A DNA stretch of 64,000 bases from Ursus arctos (Eukaryota > Chordata > Mammalia > Carnivora > Ursidae): positions 44,089,833 to 44,153,832 of the forward strand of contig NW_026622764.1 of the NCBI RefSeq assembly GCF_023065955.2, given 5' to 3'. Each line of letters begins with the position of its first letter. The first letter of the stretch is position 1. Below are positions 1-11,689 of the stretch, in pieces. Under the pieces are notes generated by a model. The model saw only the letters and a list, made by a program, of their open reading frames with translations. It searched no databases and was not told where the DNA came from. The translations under genes and the position numbers were made by a program.

Positions 1-620
1 AGATTATTGATGATTTCTCCTAATTCTCTGAGGTCTGCTTTTACCCCTCTCCTTTGTTTAGGGCTCTTTTCTGCTTTTAACCTGCAGGCAAGGCAAATAA
101 ACGCTGTTTACAAGATATTTGAGTTCCTCCATTCCCTGACAACATTTCCTTTCACCTCCTCTCCACCAGAAAGGCCATAGCTATGACCAAAGAGGCTTGC
201 ACAAAAGGAGGCTGTCAATGGAGAAGCTCCTGTCCATTACCTCACCCAGAAAGGATTCTGATTCAAAGTATTATTCTTTACGAGGACATGGGGAGTTACT
301 AATTTGATTTTGGCTTTATCTGATTTTGATCTGATTTTATCTGATCATAACATAAACATAAAATTCTTCCTAAAGTGAAAATGTCCCCATTAATTTTTTT
401 CTCATACACATATGCATGTTCTTTGTAAAAATTGAGAAATGAGGATAAAGTATAGGAAAGAACTAGAAACAACCCACAAGAGTATCACCTAGAGATTCTT
501 TTAATTAATAGAAAGTATTTCACCCTATGAGTCTGCCATGACACTTCTTGCCAGACTCCTATGGATGGATATTTAAGTTGTTTACAGTTTTTGAAGATAA
601 AAACCTGTACATCCATGTCT
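1..620. other. Unassigned non-coding sequence
   Basis: AT-rich sequence with no ORF of note. No repeat family is recognised until the L1 match starts near 620. The short open frames here lack any recognisable domain. Confidence 0.5.
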
Positions 621-1097
621 ATAGCTGTATTGTTTACGACAGCCAAAAAGTGGAAACAGCTCAAATGCACATCAATAGTTTAATGGTTAAACATTATGTG
701 ATATATTCATGCGACGGAATATTATTCAGCCATAAAGTTCTGATACATGCTCCAACAGCATGAACCTTTGAAATACGCTAAGTGAAAGAAGTCAAATACA
801 AAAGGCTACATATTGTATGATTCCATTTATATGAAATGAACAGAATCAGCAACTCCACAGAGACAGAAAACAGATTAATGTTTCCTAGGGGAAGAGAAAA
901 CAGTGAGTGACTGCTAATGGCTATAGGGTTTCTTTTGGGGGGTGGGGGGAGTGATAAAATAATCTGAAATTAGATAGTGGTGAATGATGCAAAACTTTGC
1001 CAATCTACTAAAAACCATTGAACTGACTCTTCAAAAGGGTGAACTTTATGGTATGTGAATTACATCTTAATAAAACTGTTATTTTTTTAAAAACTCA
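620..1097 (+). mobile_element. Old L1 (L1M class) 3' end
   Basis: The sequence follows the end of an old mammalian L1. It has the ORF2-end stretch around 'agccaaaaagtggaaacagc', then 'ggaatattattcagcc' near 717, then the 'gctaagtgaaagaagtca' block near 777, and finishes in an A-rich 3' end. Many substitutions and a small gap mark it as ancient. It is truncated at the 5' end and has no intact reading frame. The exact sub-family is not resolved. Confidence 0.8.
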
Positions 1098-1139
1098 AGG
1101 GAAGAAAGCATTCAAGAAAAATATCTGGAGGTTAAAACG

Positions 1140-1522
1140 TCAATTGCTGCCAAAATGCCAAGCTTCTGTTGTAACAAGTAACATTGGCAAGCACGGTTTG
1201 AATTGTCTGGGGAGGTTGAATATTATATTGAAGAGTAAATGAGAAGAGACAAAATATAGACTGAGTCTAGACAACTCTTTCAAGAACTTTTGATGGGAAA
1301 GGAGGAGAGAACTAGAGCAATAACAGGAGAGGAAGTGAAGAGGAAAGAAGTATTTAACTTTGAGTTCTAGTTTTGTTTTTATTTGGGCAGGAGAGAGACT
1401 CATGCATGACTCAGTGCTGATGGCGAAGGTCCAGTAGAGTAGGACAATGGAGTGAGAGAAAATACATAAATGGCAATTCTTGAGAAAGCAGGAGGTAGGG
1501 CTTAGAATTTGATTATGATAGA
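1140..1522 (-). mobile_element. L2 LINE fragment (antisense)
   Basis: Purine-rich sequence containing 'caactctttcaagaactttt', 'ggaaaggaggagagaact' and 'gatggcgaaggtccagtag'. This resembles the reverse complement of the L2 ORF2 region between endonuclease and reverse transcriptase. It is diverged, and its edges are uncertain. Confidence 0.5.
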
Positions 1523-1631
1523 GGATTTGAAAGAACTGCTTTGAGAAAAAGGAAAGGGATGACTAGGACACTAGGAAATGAAACTTTGAGGCAGCTCTGA
1601 GAGTCCCATCAAGGCCTTGAATTTATGGTAA

Positions 1632-1661
1632 CATTCATTCATTCATTCATTCATTCATTCA
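1632..1661. repeat. (ATTC)n microsatellite
   Basis: About seven uninterrupted ATTC units. The tetramer is like the GAATGAAT tail of L2/MIR read in antisense, but no body of such an element is recognisable beside it. Confidence 0.9.
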
Positions 1662-1962
1662 CAATGCCATTCGCCTATGCTATCCTAAGACAGCACACCA
1701 TGTCATATGCCCTGCTGGTGTATGTGGTGATCTAGGGCTGGGGTTTTGCCGGGAGACTGCAGTGGAAGCACAGTGGAGGAAAAGAACTGAGGATGTTGGC
1801 AGGAGTGGGACCACGGTGAAAGACCATATCAGTAAAGACAGAGAGGGAGGAAAGTGGATTTAGATATAGTAAATATAGAAGAAATTAGAAGAGCAAGTGA
1901 TTAGAGGTCTTGGTAAGGTCAAATAATCATAAAAAGGACTGATTTATTGCATGCTTTCTCAG

Positions 1963-2150
1963 TAGCATCATGCTAAACGTTATGGAGTTTATCATTCATT
2001 CAGCAACAACTGTTATTTTCATTAAAAACAAAACAAAACAAAAACAGAGACTTGGATTAAGAAACTTGCTCGAGTTCATACATTTTGGACACGACAGAAT
2101 CGGCCTAGGGCATCTGACTCCAGAGCACTTGCTCCAACTGTTGGGCTACT
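1963..2150 (-). mobile_element. MIR SINE (antisense)
   Basis: Contains the antisense MIR core: 'taagaaacttgctcgagttc', followed by 'gcatctgactccagagcac' and a stretch matching the tRNA-derived head near 2140. An A/C-rich stretch (aaaacaaaacaaaac) near 2025 looks like an expansion or small insertion. Confidence 0.7.
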
Positions 2151-3984
2151 TCACAGCTACAGGTATTAGGTAAGTAGCCGAGTCAGAGTATTGGAAGGAT
2201 AGGAGCTGTGCTTGTTAAATGGTGATGTTTACATTTAGGAAATCAGACATGAACATTTCAAGCACTGACAAAGGAACAGGGCCTATCCATAGGATGTGGG
2301 CAACAGAAATAGAATGGTAAGGAAGACCATTGAAATTGTGGGGAAAAAAAGGAGGTTTGGGACTAGCTTTAGGATATATTGTCCACCTGTGCGCTCAATG
2401 CTCTGGGAATGTTAGCAGAACTTGCAACGGGGAGGAAGACTGTGAATTAGGTTCTAAAGTCTGTAGCAAATGAAGGGCAATGAAAAGGAAGTTGGTGGAG
2501 GGCAGTGATGCCAGAAGGGCAAGCGTGCTATGGCGTGATGGGTGAGAAATGATTTGGAAGTGTCACTGGGGACCATATCCCAAAGGTCTGTGAAGTTTGA
2601 GAAAATTAACAGACTCCACTGGAAAGAGAAGAAGAGCTATTCTCAGAACAGAGCTAGGGTTCAGTTTCAGGCAGTAAGTAGGCCTGGAGTTTTTTTGGAT
2701 TCCTTTGAAAGGCACTTCAGAATTTGATGGAAGCCAAGGACTTGTTCCCAGAAACCTGCATGTAAACACATATATACACAAAAATTGCATCCAATGTATT
2801 CTATTGGATGGAAAATTGATTTCTTTTCAGAAACAGAATGTAAAATCAATCTCTGCAAATAACTGCATCTTTTAATCTTGCTTTATCATATAAACAACGA
2901 ATGGTCATTTCCTAAAAAATTAACATAATTCCAAGCTATGCAAATTTTAAAGTAAATTTTGATGTGCTTTATGAGAAAGCTCAGGTTTATTCACAAAAAA
3001 GGAGAGGGCGAAAGTCAGGGTGGAAGGAAGGAAGGGAGGGAGGGGAGAGAGAAATGTTGCAGGACTTTGATACGGAAATACACTTGTCCATGGATTTATT
3101 GGACATTTATCTTTATTTTGATGCCAAGAAATATGGAACACTCTGACTTTAAAAGGTTGAGGCAGGAAGTAGAACCAACCCTGTCATAGTTCACTTTGCC
3201 AGATGAGGGTGGGCTTATGTAGGGAATTCCAGAGGCCATCCAAGCTTCTGTGTTGAGTGGCTGAATTCATGTAACATCATTTTCTTTATCCTCAAACCAA
3301 AGTAGCTACCTTTAAGAAGGACCATGATGAGAATGTTGCCAGTGTCAACAAGAAAATTACAATGCATTCATATTTTGATTTTAAAGTCACCTGAGTAGAA
3401 GTAACTTCAAAAACAATTTTGTATTGTTTTATTTTTTTAATTTCCAGGTATGTCGGCAACTTTCTGCTTACAGAGACATTAAAGCTTTGCCATTCTTAAT
3501 TCCAAGCTGTAGAAACACTTCATTACCATGAAATATGTATGGTCCTCTGTCTCCAGTCTTCTCTGAATGCACATATTCTTGCAATAGACTCCCTGGCAAT
3601 GAGAAAAGACCTTGAGTAAAATGATATGCTACATGCATGTGTCTAAACATGGCTTCCCAATAAGGTAAATCAGTAATGGACTCTGTTCTGAAAAACTGTT
3701 CTTGGAATTGTCTTTCCTTTTCTCTGTCCAAAGGAAAAAAAAAAAGATAAATATCTGCATGGAGATTAATCAGATGTTTCAAGATTTGCCCTGTGGAAAA
3801 TCAGAAAACCCTGGTATGCAAGTAAAGAATTTCACATTCTGCTTCCATTTTTTGATGAAACTTTGGGATAAGCTGGCCAATCGTGTTCAGTTTCTGATGA
3901 AGTTAATGACTTTCTCAGTGGAAAACAAGATTTGGTGCCAATATATACTGATGAAGATAGCAGTGAGTCACATGGACATATGGA
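2151..3984. other. Unassigned sequence with a GGAA tract
   Basis: No gene or repeat family is recognised. It includes a GGAA/GGGA tandem tract at about 3020-3050. Open frames of 60-129 codons occur on both strands (for example 3468-3782 minus and 3702-4091 plus), but none shows a domain, a start context or splice-site support. Confidence 0.4.
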
Positions 3985-4397
3985 GCTTCTTTCTTTACTT
4001 AGCTATCAAAAATACCAGGCACACTCCAGTCTCAAGTCTTTTCCACTTGTTCCCTTTGCCTAGAACATTCTTCTTGCAGACATCTGTATAGATCACTCAC
4101 AACTTCCTTCAGATCTCTATCAAATGTCATTTTCTTAAAGAGGTCCCCCTAATCTTTATAAGATGGCATGGGGTCTTCCCCCCAGCAAATGCTACTCCTT
4201 ACACCACGCTTTGTTTTCTCCATGGCTCTTATCATCATATGATATAATTTATGCTTGTTTGTTTATGGTCTGTTTCTTCCACAGGGACCTGTGCTCCACA
4301 AAGCCTGAGCTGTGGTAGTTTTGTTCATGCCTGTTATCCCCGGCACCTTAGAACAGTGTTAGGCACAGATAATATAAATTTGTTGTACACGTTTCAT
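3985..4397 (+). mobile_element. L2 LINE 3' end
   Basis: Follows the L2 3' consensus order: 'cacttgttccctttgcctag' near 4045, 'tctctatcaaatgtcatttt' near 4114, 'tggctcttatcatcatat' near 4223, and the final 'agcac..tgcctggcacata' block near 4343-4375. No frame remains open. Confidence 0.75.
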
Positions 4398-5207
4398 CTG
4401 TTTAAAGTACAAATTTTTGTCTGAGGACCTCGACAAAAAGGAGGGTTTCTGTTTTTTCCAGTTGTTGTCCTTCACTGTTCACTCCTTACACCTGCTTAAG
4501 GCTTCTCACTAACCCTTCTGGGCTTTCCATCACGGCTCTGCAAGCTGCTGTCCTCTCCCCATGCTGTTCTGCCTCAAGCATAAATAGAGCCTATTTATTT
4601 CCTTCTCCAAGGCTATACTAACATGTTTTACTAAATACGTGAGGCTTTCATAAGAGGATTACAGAGGAGAAAAAAAACTTGGAAGTCAGTTCATTTGTCA
4701 TTATCTGTCATAAAGAGTTTCTTGCTGACTTCTCTTGGCTCTAGCCATCCCACAGGTCGATGCAATCTGTGATCTGTTCTTTAGAGCAGAGACTTTTCTC
4801 CCACCTCTTCCCTTTCCTGAGCCTCAACTACCCCATGAATCTCAATCCCAAAGAAAACAAAGAAAAAACTCCTTTCTCTGGCTGAACAGGTGACAAATTA
4901 ACATGCCCTAGCCTTAAAAATAAAAACAAAAACAAAACAAAAAGCCAAGTCACTGCCATGATCCATACCTTCCCCAAGGTTAAATGCAATCTGCCCAGGA
5001 ACATGAAACTCTCTACATCACCACACATTATATACATATTTGCATATGAAACTCTGATTCTGTACGTGGAAGTCACATCAATTTTTCCAGTCTCTTAATG
5101 GCAGGAAGTTTTCTTGTAAAGGCCACTATAGTTATCTTTCTTTACCTGCTTTCAGATCCCAGAAGAACTGCTCATCTTTCGTATCATCACATACAAAGTA
5201 TGGTCCA
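4398..5207. other. Unassigned sequence before a SINEC
   Basis: No gene is recognised. The T/C-rich part at 4450-4620 could be another decayed L2 fragment, but the match is too weak to call. The last bases contain the left target-site copy of the next SINEC. Confidence 0.4.
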
Positions 5208-5414
5208 GGGGTGCCTGGGTGGCTCAGTCAGTTAAGGGTCTGCCTTAAGCTCAGGTCATGATCCTTGGGTCCTGGGATCCAGCCCCGTGTTGGGCTCCCT
5301 GCTAAGCAGAGAGTCTGCTTCTCCCTTGGCCCCAAACTCTGCTCATGCACACTCGCTCTCTCTCTTTCTCTCAAATAAATAAATAAATAAATAAAATATT
5401 TAAACAACAACAAC
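5208..5414 (+). mobile_element. SINEC (carnivore tRNA-Lys SINE)
   Basis: The head 'gtgcctgggtggctcagtca' is followed by the tRNA-related region, a (CT)n stretch and an (AAAT)n/A-rich tail ending in (AAC)n. Flanking copies of the target site, 'aaagtatggtccag' on the left and 'aaagaatgtggtccag' on the right, support an independent insertion. It contains RNA polymerase III A/B-box-like sequence but is a SINE, not a tRNA gene. Confidence 0.95.
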
Positions 5415-5429
5415 AAAGAATGTGGTCCA

Positions 5430-6799
5430 GCCAAAATGCAGCAATAACCAGATCATTCCATGAGTCAGGGAACTAATAAATGTGGGGTGAGGAGTGAAAA
5501 TACTGAAGTCAAGGATGAATCTTGGTTCCTGGCTTGGCAAATTTTTGTACTGTTTCAGTCATTCCAATGCAGTGTTTTTGTTAAAAAAAACCCAAACCCC
5601 AAAACCAAAAACAGTCCACAAATTCAAGGTAAACATTTATATTTGCTAGATTCATGCTTCCTTTCATACAAACCTTTCAGCACAAAAAATATTGTGGCTT
5701 CTGTGTCCTACTTCAAAGGTAACAGTAAAACCAAAGGTTATGGAAGTGTCCTTATAATTTATTTCCTTTGAAGTTTTCTGTAACTTTATGCTTACAGTAA
5801 GCAATGATAGATCTCTTTAATCATAAGGCAGAGACATTTATTTAATTTTTGTCAATAGGAAACAATTCTAGACATTGTAATATGGTTTTAATGATGATCT
5901 TGATTATATACACAAAGCAACCTAGACCTTTTTTACTAAGACAATATTCTTATAATATGGACTTTTTTTTTTTTTACAAAGTCATATTTCAAAATAACAG
6001 GAAGAAAACTTAAAAAAAAAAATCTTTTAAAGCATGTTACTGAGCCCATGAAGCATAGTTCACAGAACTCGCTTCAGAACCTTTGAGTTCTAAATGAAGT
6101 GGAAGATGGAATTTTCAGGAAGAGCTTGAAGATGCAATGGCTAATCAGATTGGTGTTCCAGAGAATACAGTTGAAAGATTTGGGAGGGAGAAGGGCATAG
6201 GTTGGTGAGAGCAAGTACCAAGCAGTTTGGGGGTTAGAGGACTGGATGAACAAGAAGCCTGAGTATGTTGACTAACAAAGATGACTGGAATGTGAAGTAG
6301 CTGATTTGAAGATTGATACAGAAGTTGTCTTAGCCATTTTCTCACTGATGGGAAAATGCATGTGTCTCAAAATTACCAAGGACTTGGATTGGTTGCAGCT
6401 CCAAAAAAAAAAACTTAGTTTCCGTCAGGATGGGAAACTTTGCCTCATAGATGGAGTAAGTAGGGCTCCATGTTGATAACTCAGAGTCTTGGGATTAGCT
6501 AACATATCTTGAAAGCATTTCAGAATTATTTAATGCTTCTTTCTTTTAATGTTTCACCTGGGCCTACGTGGTCTCTTACAAGGACATGTGAAGGAAGCAG
6601 GCTGCTCCTTGCTTTCATTAATCTAGAAATCTGTTACCAAACTGCCTTATCCAATGCATGTCTCATGAGAATCGCCTTTCATTCCAAGGTTCTTGAAGTG
6701 ATTGTACCTGGCTTCTTGAAAGGATCCAGACATTTCCGCATGTCTTTCATACAGATGACATAAATTTCTTATGTCATTTCATATAATGACACCTGATTA
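5430..6799. other. Unassigned non-coding sequence
   Basis: Nothing recognised apart from short A and T runs (about 5590, 5965, 6010 and 6400). Open frames of 103 codons (5460-5771 plus) and 84 codons (6509-6763 plus) show no domain. Confidence 0.4.
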
Positions 6800-7012
6800 T
6801 GTTGTTCCTGTTTTTCTCTGCCATGGTTCCCTGCTCCTTTCCTCCATATACTTATCATAATTTAACAAATCAATATTGCAAATTTGGTAAGTATCTATCT
6901 CTCACTAGACTCTAGATGTCAAGGGAGCAGGAATGTTTGTTCTAGTTCCTCTTGTATCCCCAGCACCTAACCCAGTGCCCAGTGGCCAAAATTTCTTGAT
7001 TGATTAAATGTA
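6800..7012 (+). mobile_element. L2 LINE 3' end
   Basis: Matches the last part of L2: 'ctagactctagatgtcaagg' (the 'actgtaagctccttgaggg' block), then 'tgtatccccagcacctaac' and the terminal 'ttgattgattaaatg' replacing the tail repeat. The 5' part is weakly matched. Confidence 0.65.
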
Positions 7013-7319
7013 TGCTTAAAGAAATATTTTGCCCCTTTTCTTACTTTTCTTTCTTTCTTTTTTTTTTACATAATTTCTAGGAAGAAAACATTTTAATCTC
7101 ACTGTAACAGAACATTTTCTCACTTGATGGGTGAATCTGACCATGTTTACAAGGAACAAATTGTGTGAGATGGTTAACAGTGCATGTGTAAATAATTAAT
7201 TAATTTTAAAAATATTTGGGTGTTTATTATTCAAGTCAGATATTTGCATTGTCAAATTCTCATTGAGATGGCTTGATTTTCTCTTTGATGGGATAACTGA
7301 ACTTCTATTTGTTGCTGAA

Positions 7320-7510
7320 AAGAGCAAAGAGTCAGGTGTCATTAGATCTTGGTTTCATTTCTGGCTTTATATATAACTTTGGGTAAGTCATGAACTGTGA
7401 GCCTAAGCCTTGTCAGCTATAAAGCAGGGAAAAACTCCCATGACTATATTTTTTTTCCCCACAGAATGCTGTCAAGATAAAAGGAGATAATTATACATGA
7501 ATATTTTGTT
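7320..7510 (+). mobile_element. MIR SINE
   Basis: Order of MIR blocks: 'ttggtttcatttctggctt', 'actttgggtaagtcatgaac', then a diverged 'ctataaagcaggga' for 'tgtaaaatgggga'. Old and diverged. Confidence 0.65.
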
Positions 7511-7692
7511 GGTAAAAGTATCATTTGTATATCTATACACATCACCCAATATATATCTCCTCATATATATGAATATGTACATATATATTAACAACTTTTA
7601 CCAATAAAATATCCATGTATAAATATATACACACATAAATAATTATTTCTCTTGGTCTGGCTATGCATACAGTTAATATTCAAATGATAGGA

Positions 7693-7812
7693 GATGACAA
7701 CATAATAATGATAAAAATAATGATAACTATTTATTATATTTTGTAATATGCCAAGCATTGGACTAATGCTTCCCATATATTTTATTATTTAATTCTCACA
7801 AAAATATGTCTA
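7693..7812 (-). mobile_element. MIR SINE 3' half (antisense)
   Basis: 'aatgataactatttattat', 'atgccaagcattggactaa' and 'tttaattctcacaaaa' match the antisense MIR 3' half. It directly precedes the long L2 copy. Confidence 0.65.
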
Positions 7813-7814
7813 TC

Positions 7815-9115
7815 ATTTTTTCCCTTCCCACTTCTACTCCTCTCATTCTCTCTCACACTCACTCTGTGAAATTAGATGTTGTATCCATCAATCCACTGAC
7901 TCTTCTTCTCAAGTTCACCAGTGGCCTCTGTGTTGACAACATGAATGGTCAACTCTGCTCTCCTCTCACTCAACCCTTCTGCAGCATATGATAGTAGATC
8001 ATTCCATTTTGTGCAACACTTTATTTGCTTGGCTCTATGACACTGCCTTCCCATGACTTTCATCTTCTTGACCTCTGAATATTGGAAATCCCTAGAAGTC
8101 AGACCCAGGACCTCTTTTCTTTTCTATTTTAGCACATTCTTACTGGGATCTCACTCGGTCCTGCTAGCTTAACTATATTTATACCCTGACAATGCCCAAA
8201 TTTTAAGATACACTTTTGACCTTTCTCCTGAATGTACACTAGTATATCCAATGACCTACCGAATATTCCCACATCGACATCTAATGAGTGTTCTAACTAA
8301 ATTCTTTATAGTTTCCCTCCTTTGTACCTATTTCTTCAGTCTCCATTCACCTAGGTGCTTAGGGCCAGAACTTTGGAATCATTCTCATTTTCTTTTTCAC
8401 AACTCACATTAAATCTATCAGAAGTTATATTCAATCCACATTCTAATGCACCATGAATCTAACCATTCTTAGCAGCTGCCAAATGCCATATTCCTATTTG
8501 AACCTGCCACTGTCTCTTGCCTGCATGATTGTAATTACCTTTACTTGGTCATCTTGTATCTATTTCTGGGTCCCTAGAGTCTATTTTCCACATAATAGCC
8601 AAAGTTATTCTTTCAAAACATAAATTGGATCATGATTCAGAGATCAAAAATGTCCAATGGCTTCCTATCACAGTGTAAAAGCCAAAATACTACTATGGCA
8701 TATAAGTTTCTAGGAGTTATTCCTTGACTACTTTTTAAATTCAATTCATAAGTCACTGAGCACCAGTCTCACAGGTCTTGCTTTTTCTCAAAATTGCTGA
8801 AGTATTTCAGCTGAGGATGTTTGTATTTGTTCTTTCTTTTGCATGAAAAGCTCTTCTCCACATATTCACGTGGATCACTGCCTCATCTCCTTCAGGTCTC
8901 TGCTGAAACGGTACCACCTCTGAGGTCTTGTCAGCCCCTGCTCTTATCGGACTACTATCAGATTATCCAGAACAATTTTCTTCAGAACAATTACTGCTAC
9001 TTGAGATGATATTTCATTTTAATTTTTTAATTAAAAGGTGCATGAGGGTAGTTCACTGTAGTATCCCTACTAACTAAAACAGTGCTTAGAATATGGCGGT
9101 GTAAAATAAAAATAA
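7815..9115 (+). mobile_element. L2 LINE, 1.3-kb ORF2-to-3'-end copy
   Basis: A long decayed L2. Near 7910 'aagttcaccagtggcctctg' is the start of the reverse transcriptase palm region. Near 7978 'ctgcagcatatgatagta' corresponds to the conserved RT motif normally encoding AAFDT. Near 8105 comes the 'cccaggacctcttttcttt' block, near 8250 'ccaatgacctaccga', near 8630 'ggatcatgattcagagat' followed by 'ccaatggcttcct', and near 8890 'ccttcaggtctctgctga'. All frames carry stops; the ORFs at 7806-7991 and 8821-9009 are remnants. The L2 blocks are in the expected order. Confidence 0.85.
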
Positions 9116-9177
9116 ACATTTTATTTTTGGAGAATCCTGTGTGGTCAATCTGATTTGTTTTTTTAATTTTTTAATTT

Positions 9178-9302
9178 TTTAAATAGGAAATGTAAGTGAG
9201 ACTCTGAGTAGTCAAGTCACTTTGTCAAGATCCCATCCTTAGTAAATGGTATAGTCAGGATTTGAATACTGATCTTGCACTTTAAGCCACTATGCCATAT
9301 TA
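9178..9302 (-). mobile_element. MIR SINE (antisense)
   Basis: 'tagtcaagtcactttgtcaa', 'gtcaggatttgaatactgat' and 'aagccactatgccat' are the antisense MIR core and tRNA-like head in the right order. Confidence 0.8.
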
Positions 9303-9316
9303 TACTATACTGTCTT

Positions 9317-10088
9317 CATTCACTGTGCAATTATCTTAAAAATTTAGGAACCCCAAATTTCTATAAACATTTTGTCAAAATACTTGTGTGCATGCTCAGA
9401 TTTCAGCGTTTGTTGCCTTTCCAGGATTTTTTGAAGGTCTACACATATCCACACTCAACAGCTTATGTTTCAGAGTCCCTGAAGGGAGATTTAAAGAAGA
9501 GAAAACCACCTTCTGAAACACATCGATGCAAAGATTGTTAAAAACAATCAATGACACTTCCCTGACAATTGGATAAATGCACAGATGCTCAGAATTTCAG
9601 ACTATAAAGTGAAGGTGATATAGTCAGGTGACTTTTATCTCTCTGATCCTGTGTTCGAGCTTTGCAGAGGCCCGAAGCAGTACTTAAACCCTAACACTGT
9701 TACAGGAAGAGCCATTGACTTCAGCATTAGACAAGACCTAAGGCCATTTCCTGAAGTCAGGTTTTACCGATTTTTAACACTAAAAAGATTTCTCTAAAAG
9801 CATATCTGGCAATTGTCTTTTTAAGGTGCTCTTAAGAAATGCTAAATTTTCTTCTCTTTCCACCATTATACCATTCTCATTTTGTGTACATTTAAAGAAA
9901 CCCTCGAGTCTGGAAGTCAAAGCATGCAACCTATCAGTTTTGTCTAGATTAATGTCAATGATTGGATGAAAGTTGAAAACCAATTTTTTGGTTATGTGAT
10001 GCCACGAGTTGGATATGGATATTTGAAAATATCTAATATTATCTGAATAATTTTTCACTTGCCCTTGAAAGATAATAATCGTTAATAT
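9317..10088. other. Unassigned sequence with 124-codon minus frame
   Basis: No repeat is recognised. A frame of 124 codons runs at 9780-10154 on the minus strand but extends into the L1 3' end downstream, has no recognisable domain and is most likely chance. Near its right edge is a possible target-site copy (taatcgttaatatt) of the next L1. Confidence 0.4.
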
Positions 10089-10090
10089 TG

Positions 10091-10425
10091 AGTGTATTAT
10101 GCTAAGCGAAATAAGACCGTCAGAGAAAGGCAAACACCATGTGATTTCATTCAAATGTGGAATTTAAGAAACCAAACAGATGAACACAGGGGAAGGGAAA
10201 GAAAAATAAAATAAGATAAAGACGGAGGGGGAGGCAAACAAAAAAAAAACTCTTAAATATAGGGAACAAACTGAGGGTGGCAGGAGGGGAGATAAGTGTG
10301 GGGATGGGGTAACTGGGTGATGGGCATTAAGGGGGGCACTTGATGGAATGAGCACTGAGTGTTACATGCAACTGATGCATCATTAAATTCTATCCCCCAA
10401 ACTAGAAAACACCCCAAAAAACAAA
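10091..10425 (+). mobile_element. Carnivore L1 3' end, 5'-truncated
   Basis: Matches the carnivore L1 3' UTR: 'tgctaagcgaaataag' at the left, 'aacaaactgagggtggcagg', 'tggggtaactgggtgatggg' near 10305 and 'aatgagcactgagtgttac' near 10348, then an A-rich end. Imperfect flanking repeats (taatcgttaatatt near 10076, taatcattaacattt near 10429) look like a target-site duplication. At about 335 bp this is a typical 5'-truncated copy. Confidence 0.85.
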
Positions 10426-10444
10426 AAACTAATCATTAACATTT

Positions 10445-10640
10445 ATGGAATCCTGAGTCTACCACTGCTAGTTATGTGACCTTATGTACAACTTCTTTTT
10501 TGCATGTCAGTTTTCTAATTTGTAGACAGGGAATAATACTAGTACCAATCTCATGGGATTTTGGTGAAGGTCAGTTGAGACAAATGTTAAGCACTTAGTG
10601 TCTAGCAGGGTGTGAGGGTTCCAGAAACACCAGCTGTTAT
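10445..10640 (+). mobile_element. MIR SINE
   Basis: Near-complete MIR blocks: 'tctaccactgctagttatgt', 'gaccttatgtacaacttctt', 'ctaatttgtagacaggga', 'taatactagtaccaatctca' and 'taagcacttagtgtctagca'. Confidence 0.85.
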
Positions 10641-10662
10641 AATGTATACATGAGGCTACCAG

Positions 10663-10881
10663 ATCTGGGTTTCTTATTCTTGGTGCCGTTGACATTTTTG
10701 ATCAGATAATTCACTGTTGTGGGGTGCTGTACTGTCTTGTAGAGTGTCTAGCAGCATCCCTGGCCTCTATAAACAGATTCCAGTAACAGCCACCCCCTCC
10801 CAGCTGTGACAACAAAAATGTCTCCAGACATTGCCAGATGTCCCCTGGGGGACAAATCACTCCATGGTGAGAACAACTACT
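10663..10881 (+). mobile_element. MER20: MER20 hAT-type DNA transposon
   Basis: Almost full-length match to what I know as MER20 (about 219 bp): 'gccgttgacatttttgatca', 'cagcatccctggcctctata', 'tgtctccagacattgccaga' and 'gtcccctgggggacaaatca', with diverged terminal inverted repeats at both ends (gggtttcttattct on the left, gtgagaacaactac on the right). It is non-autonomous and has no transposase. Members of this family are known to have been co-opted as regulatory elements in uterine cells of placental mammals; nothing here shows such a role. Confidence 0.85.
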
Positions 10882-10889
10882 AGACTAAT

Positions 10890-11085
10890 GCTTTTTATAT
10901 AGTTACTCATTTGATTTTTCGTAACACGTTTAGGGGGTAATTAATAATTTCATCCCATTTTAATAAATGAGGAAAGTAGAAATTAGGAACATCAATTATT
11001 TGCCCTAAGATACACAAGACATTCTTACATATAAAGATTGAGTTGTTACTAGAATCTGACCGCCTGCTCACAAAGCTGTGATGGT
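10890..11085 (-). mobile_element. MIR SINE (antisense)
   Basis: 'cattttaataaatgaggaaa', then 'attatttgccctaagataca' and 'tgttactagaatctgaccgc' follow the antisense MIR consensus. It lies immediately beside MER20. Confidence 0.75.
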
Positions 11086-11689
11086 GTGTTAGTTAGGGGT
11101 GTCTCCAGTTGATGGGGGCTCCCGTGCACAATACCAAGAAGTCAACATTCCATTGTATTTCCACTCTCCCCTGCTCAGGAGCCTGCAGTGGACTTGTTCT
11201 ATGTGGATTTACAGCTCAGTGTCCTTCTTTACGACCTGCTGTTCTTCTCTGCATGAAAGAATGCTATGCTTTTCTGTTAGGATCAGCTGATGAGTGAGGC
11301 TTCTCTCTCAGGAGCATTCTCAGCTTCATGTCAAAGCAGGAGTTTCCACCCTTAACTGCCAGTAGAGATAATCTGTACTCCTGATACTTTTCAATGAGAG
11401 TAACAGTGAGCTGACTTTTGTTGCAAACTTAATTGAAAAGAGTTAATTCAGGAATTTTATTTAAAGAATTTGTGGTGCTTTGAGGACAAGGTAGAGAATA
11501 TACAAATTAACAAAATAAACTGATAAGTCTTCCCTTGCTTAAAAATTAAGAACAGACCACTCCTAAGTAATCTGTGAGTATGCTGACCTTGGTCTTTCCT
11601 AGATGTTTCCTGGTCTTAAGTTTCTAAGTTCTATTTTTAATGATGTAGATTTGTATTTAAGTAAGAGGAGGCAGAGGGGGAGAGTAATT
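11086..11689. other. Unassigned non-coding sequence
   Basis: No repeat or gene is recognised. Two overlapping plus frames of about 62 codons (11099-11297) lie over a moderately GC-rich stretch; neither has a recognised domain. Confidence 0.4.

Noticed and set aside
3702..4091. 129-codon plus frame
   Set aside because: It reads from a poly-A run into an L2 3' end; composition is Phe/Lys-rich and no domain is seen.
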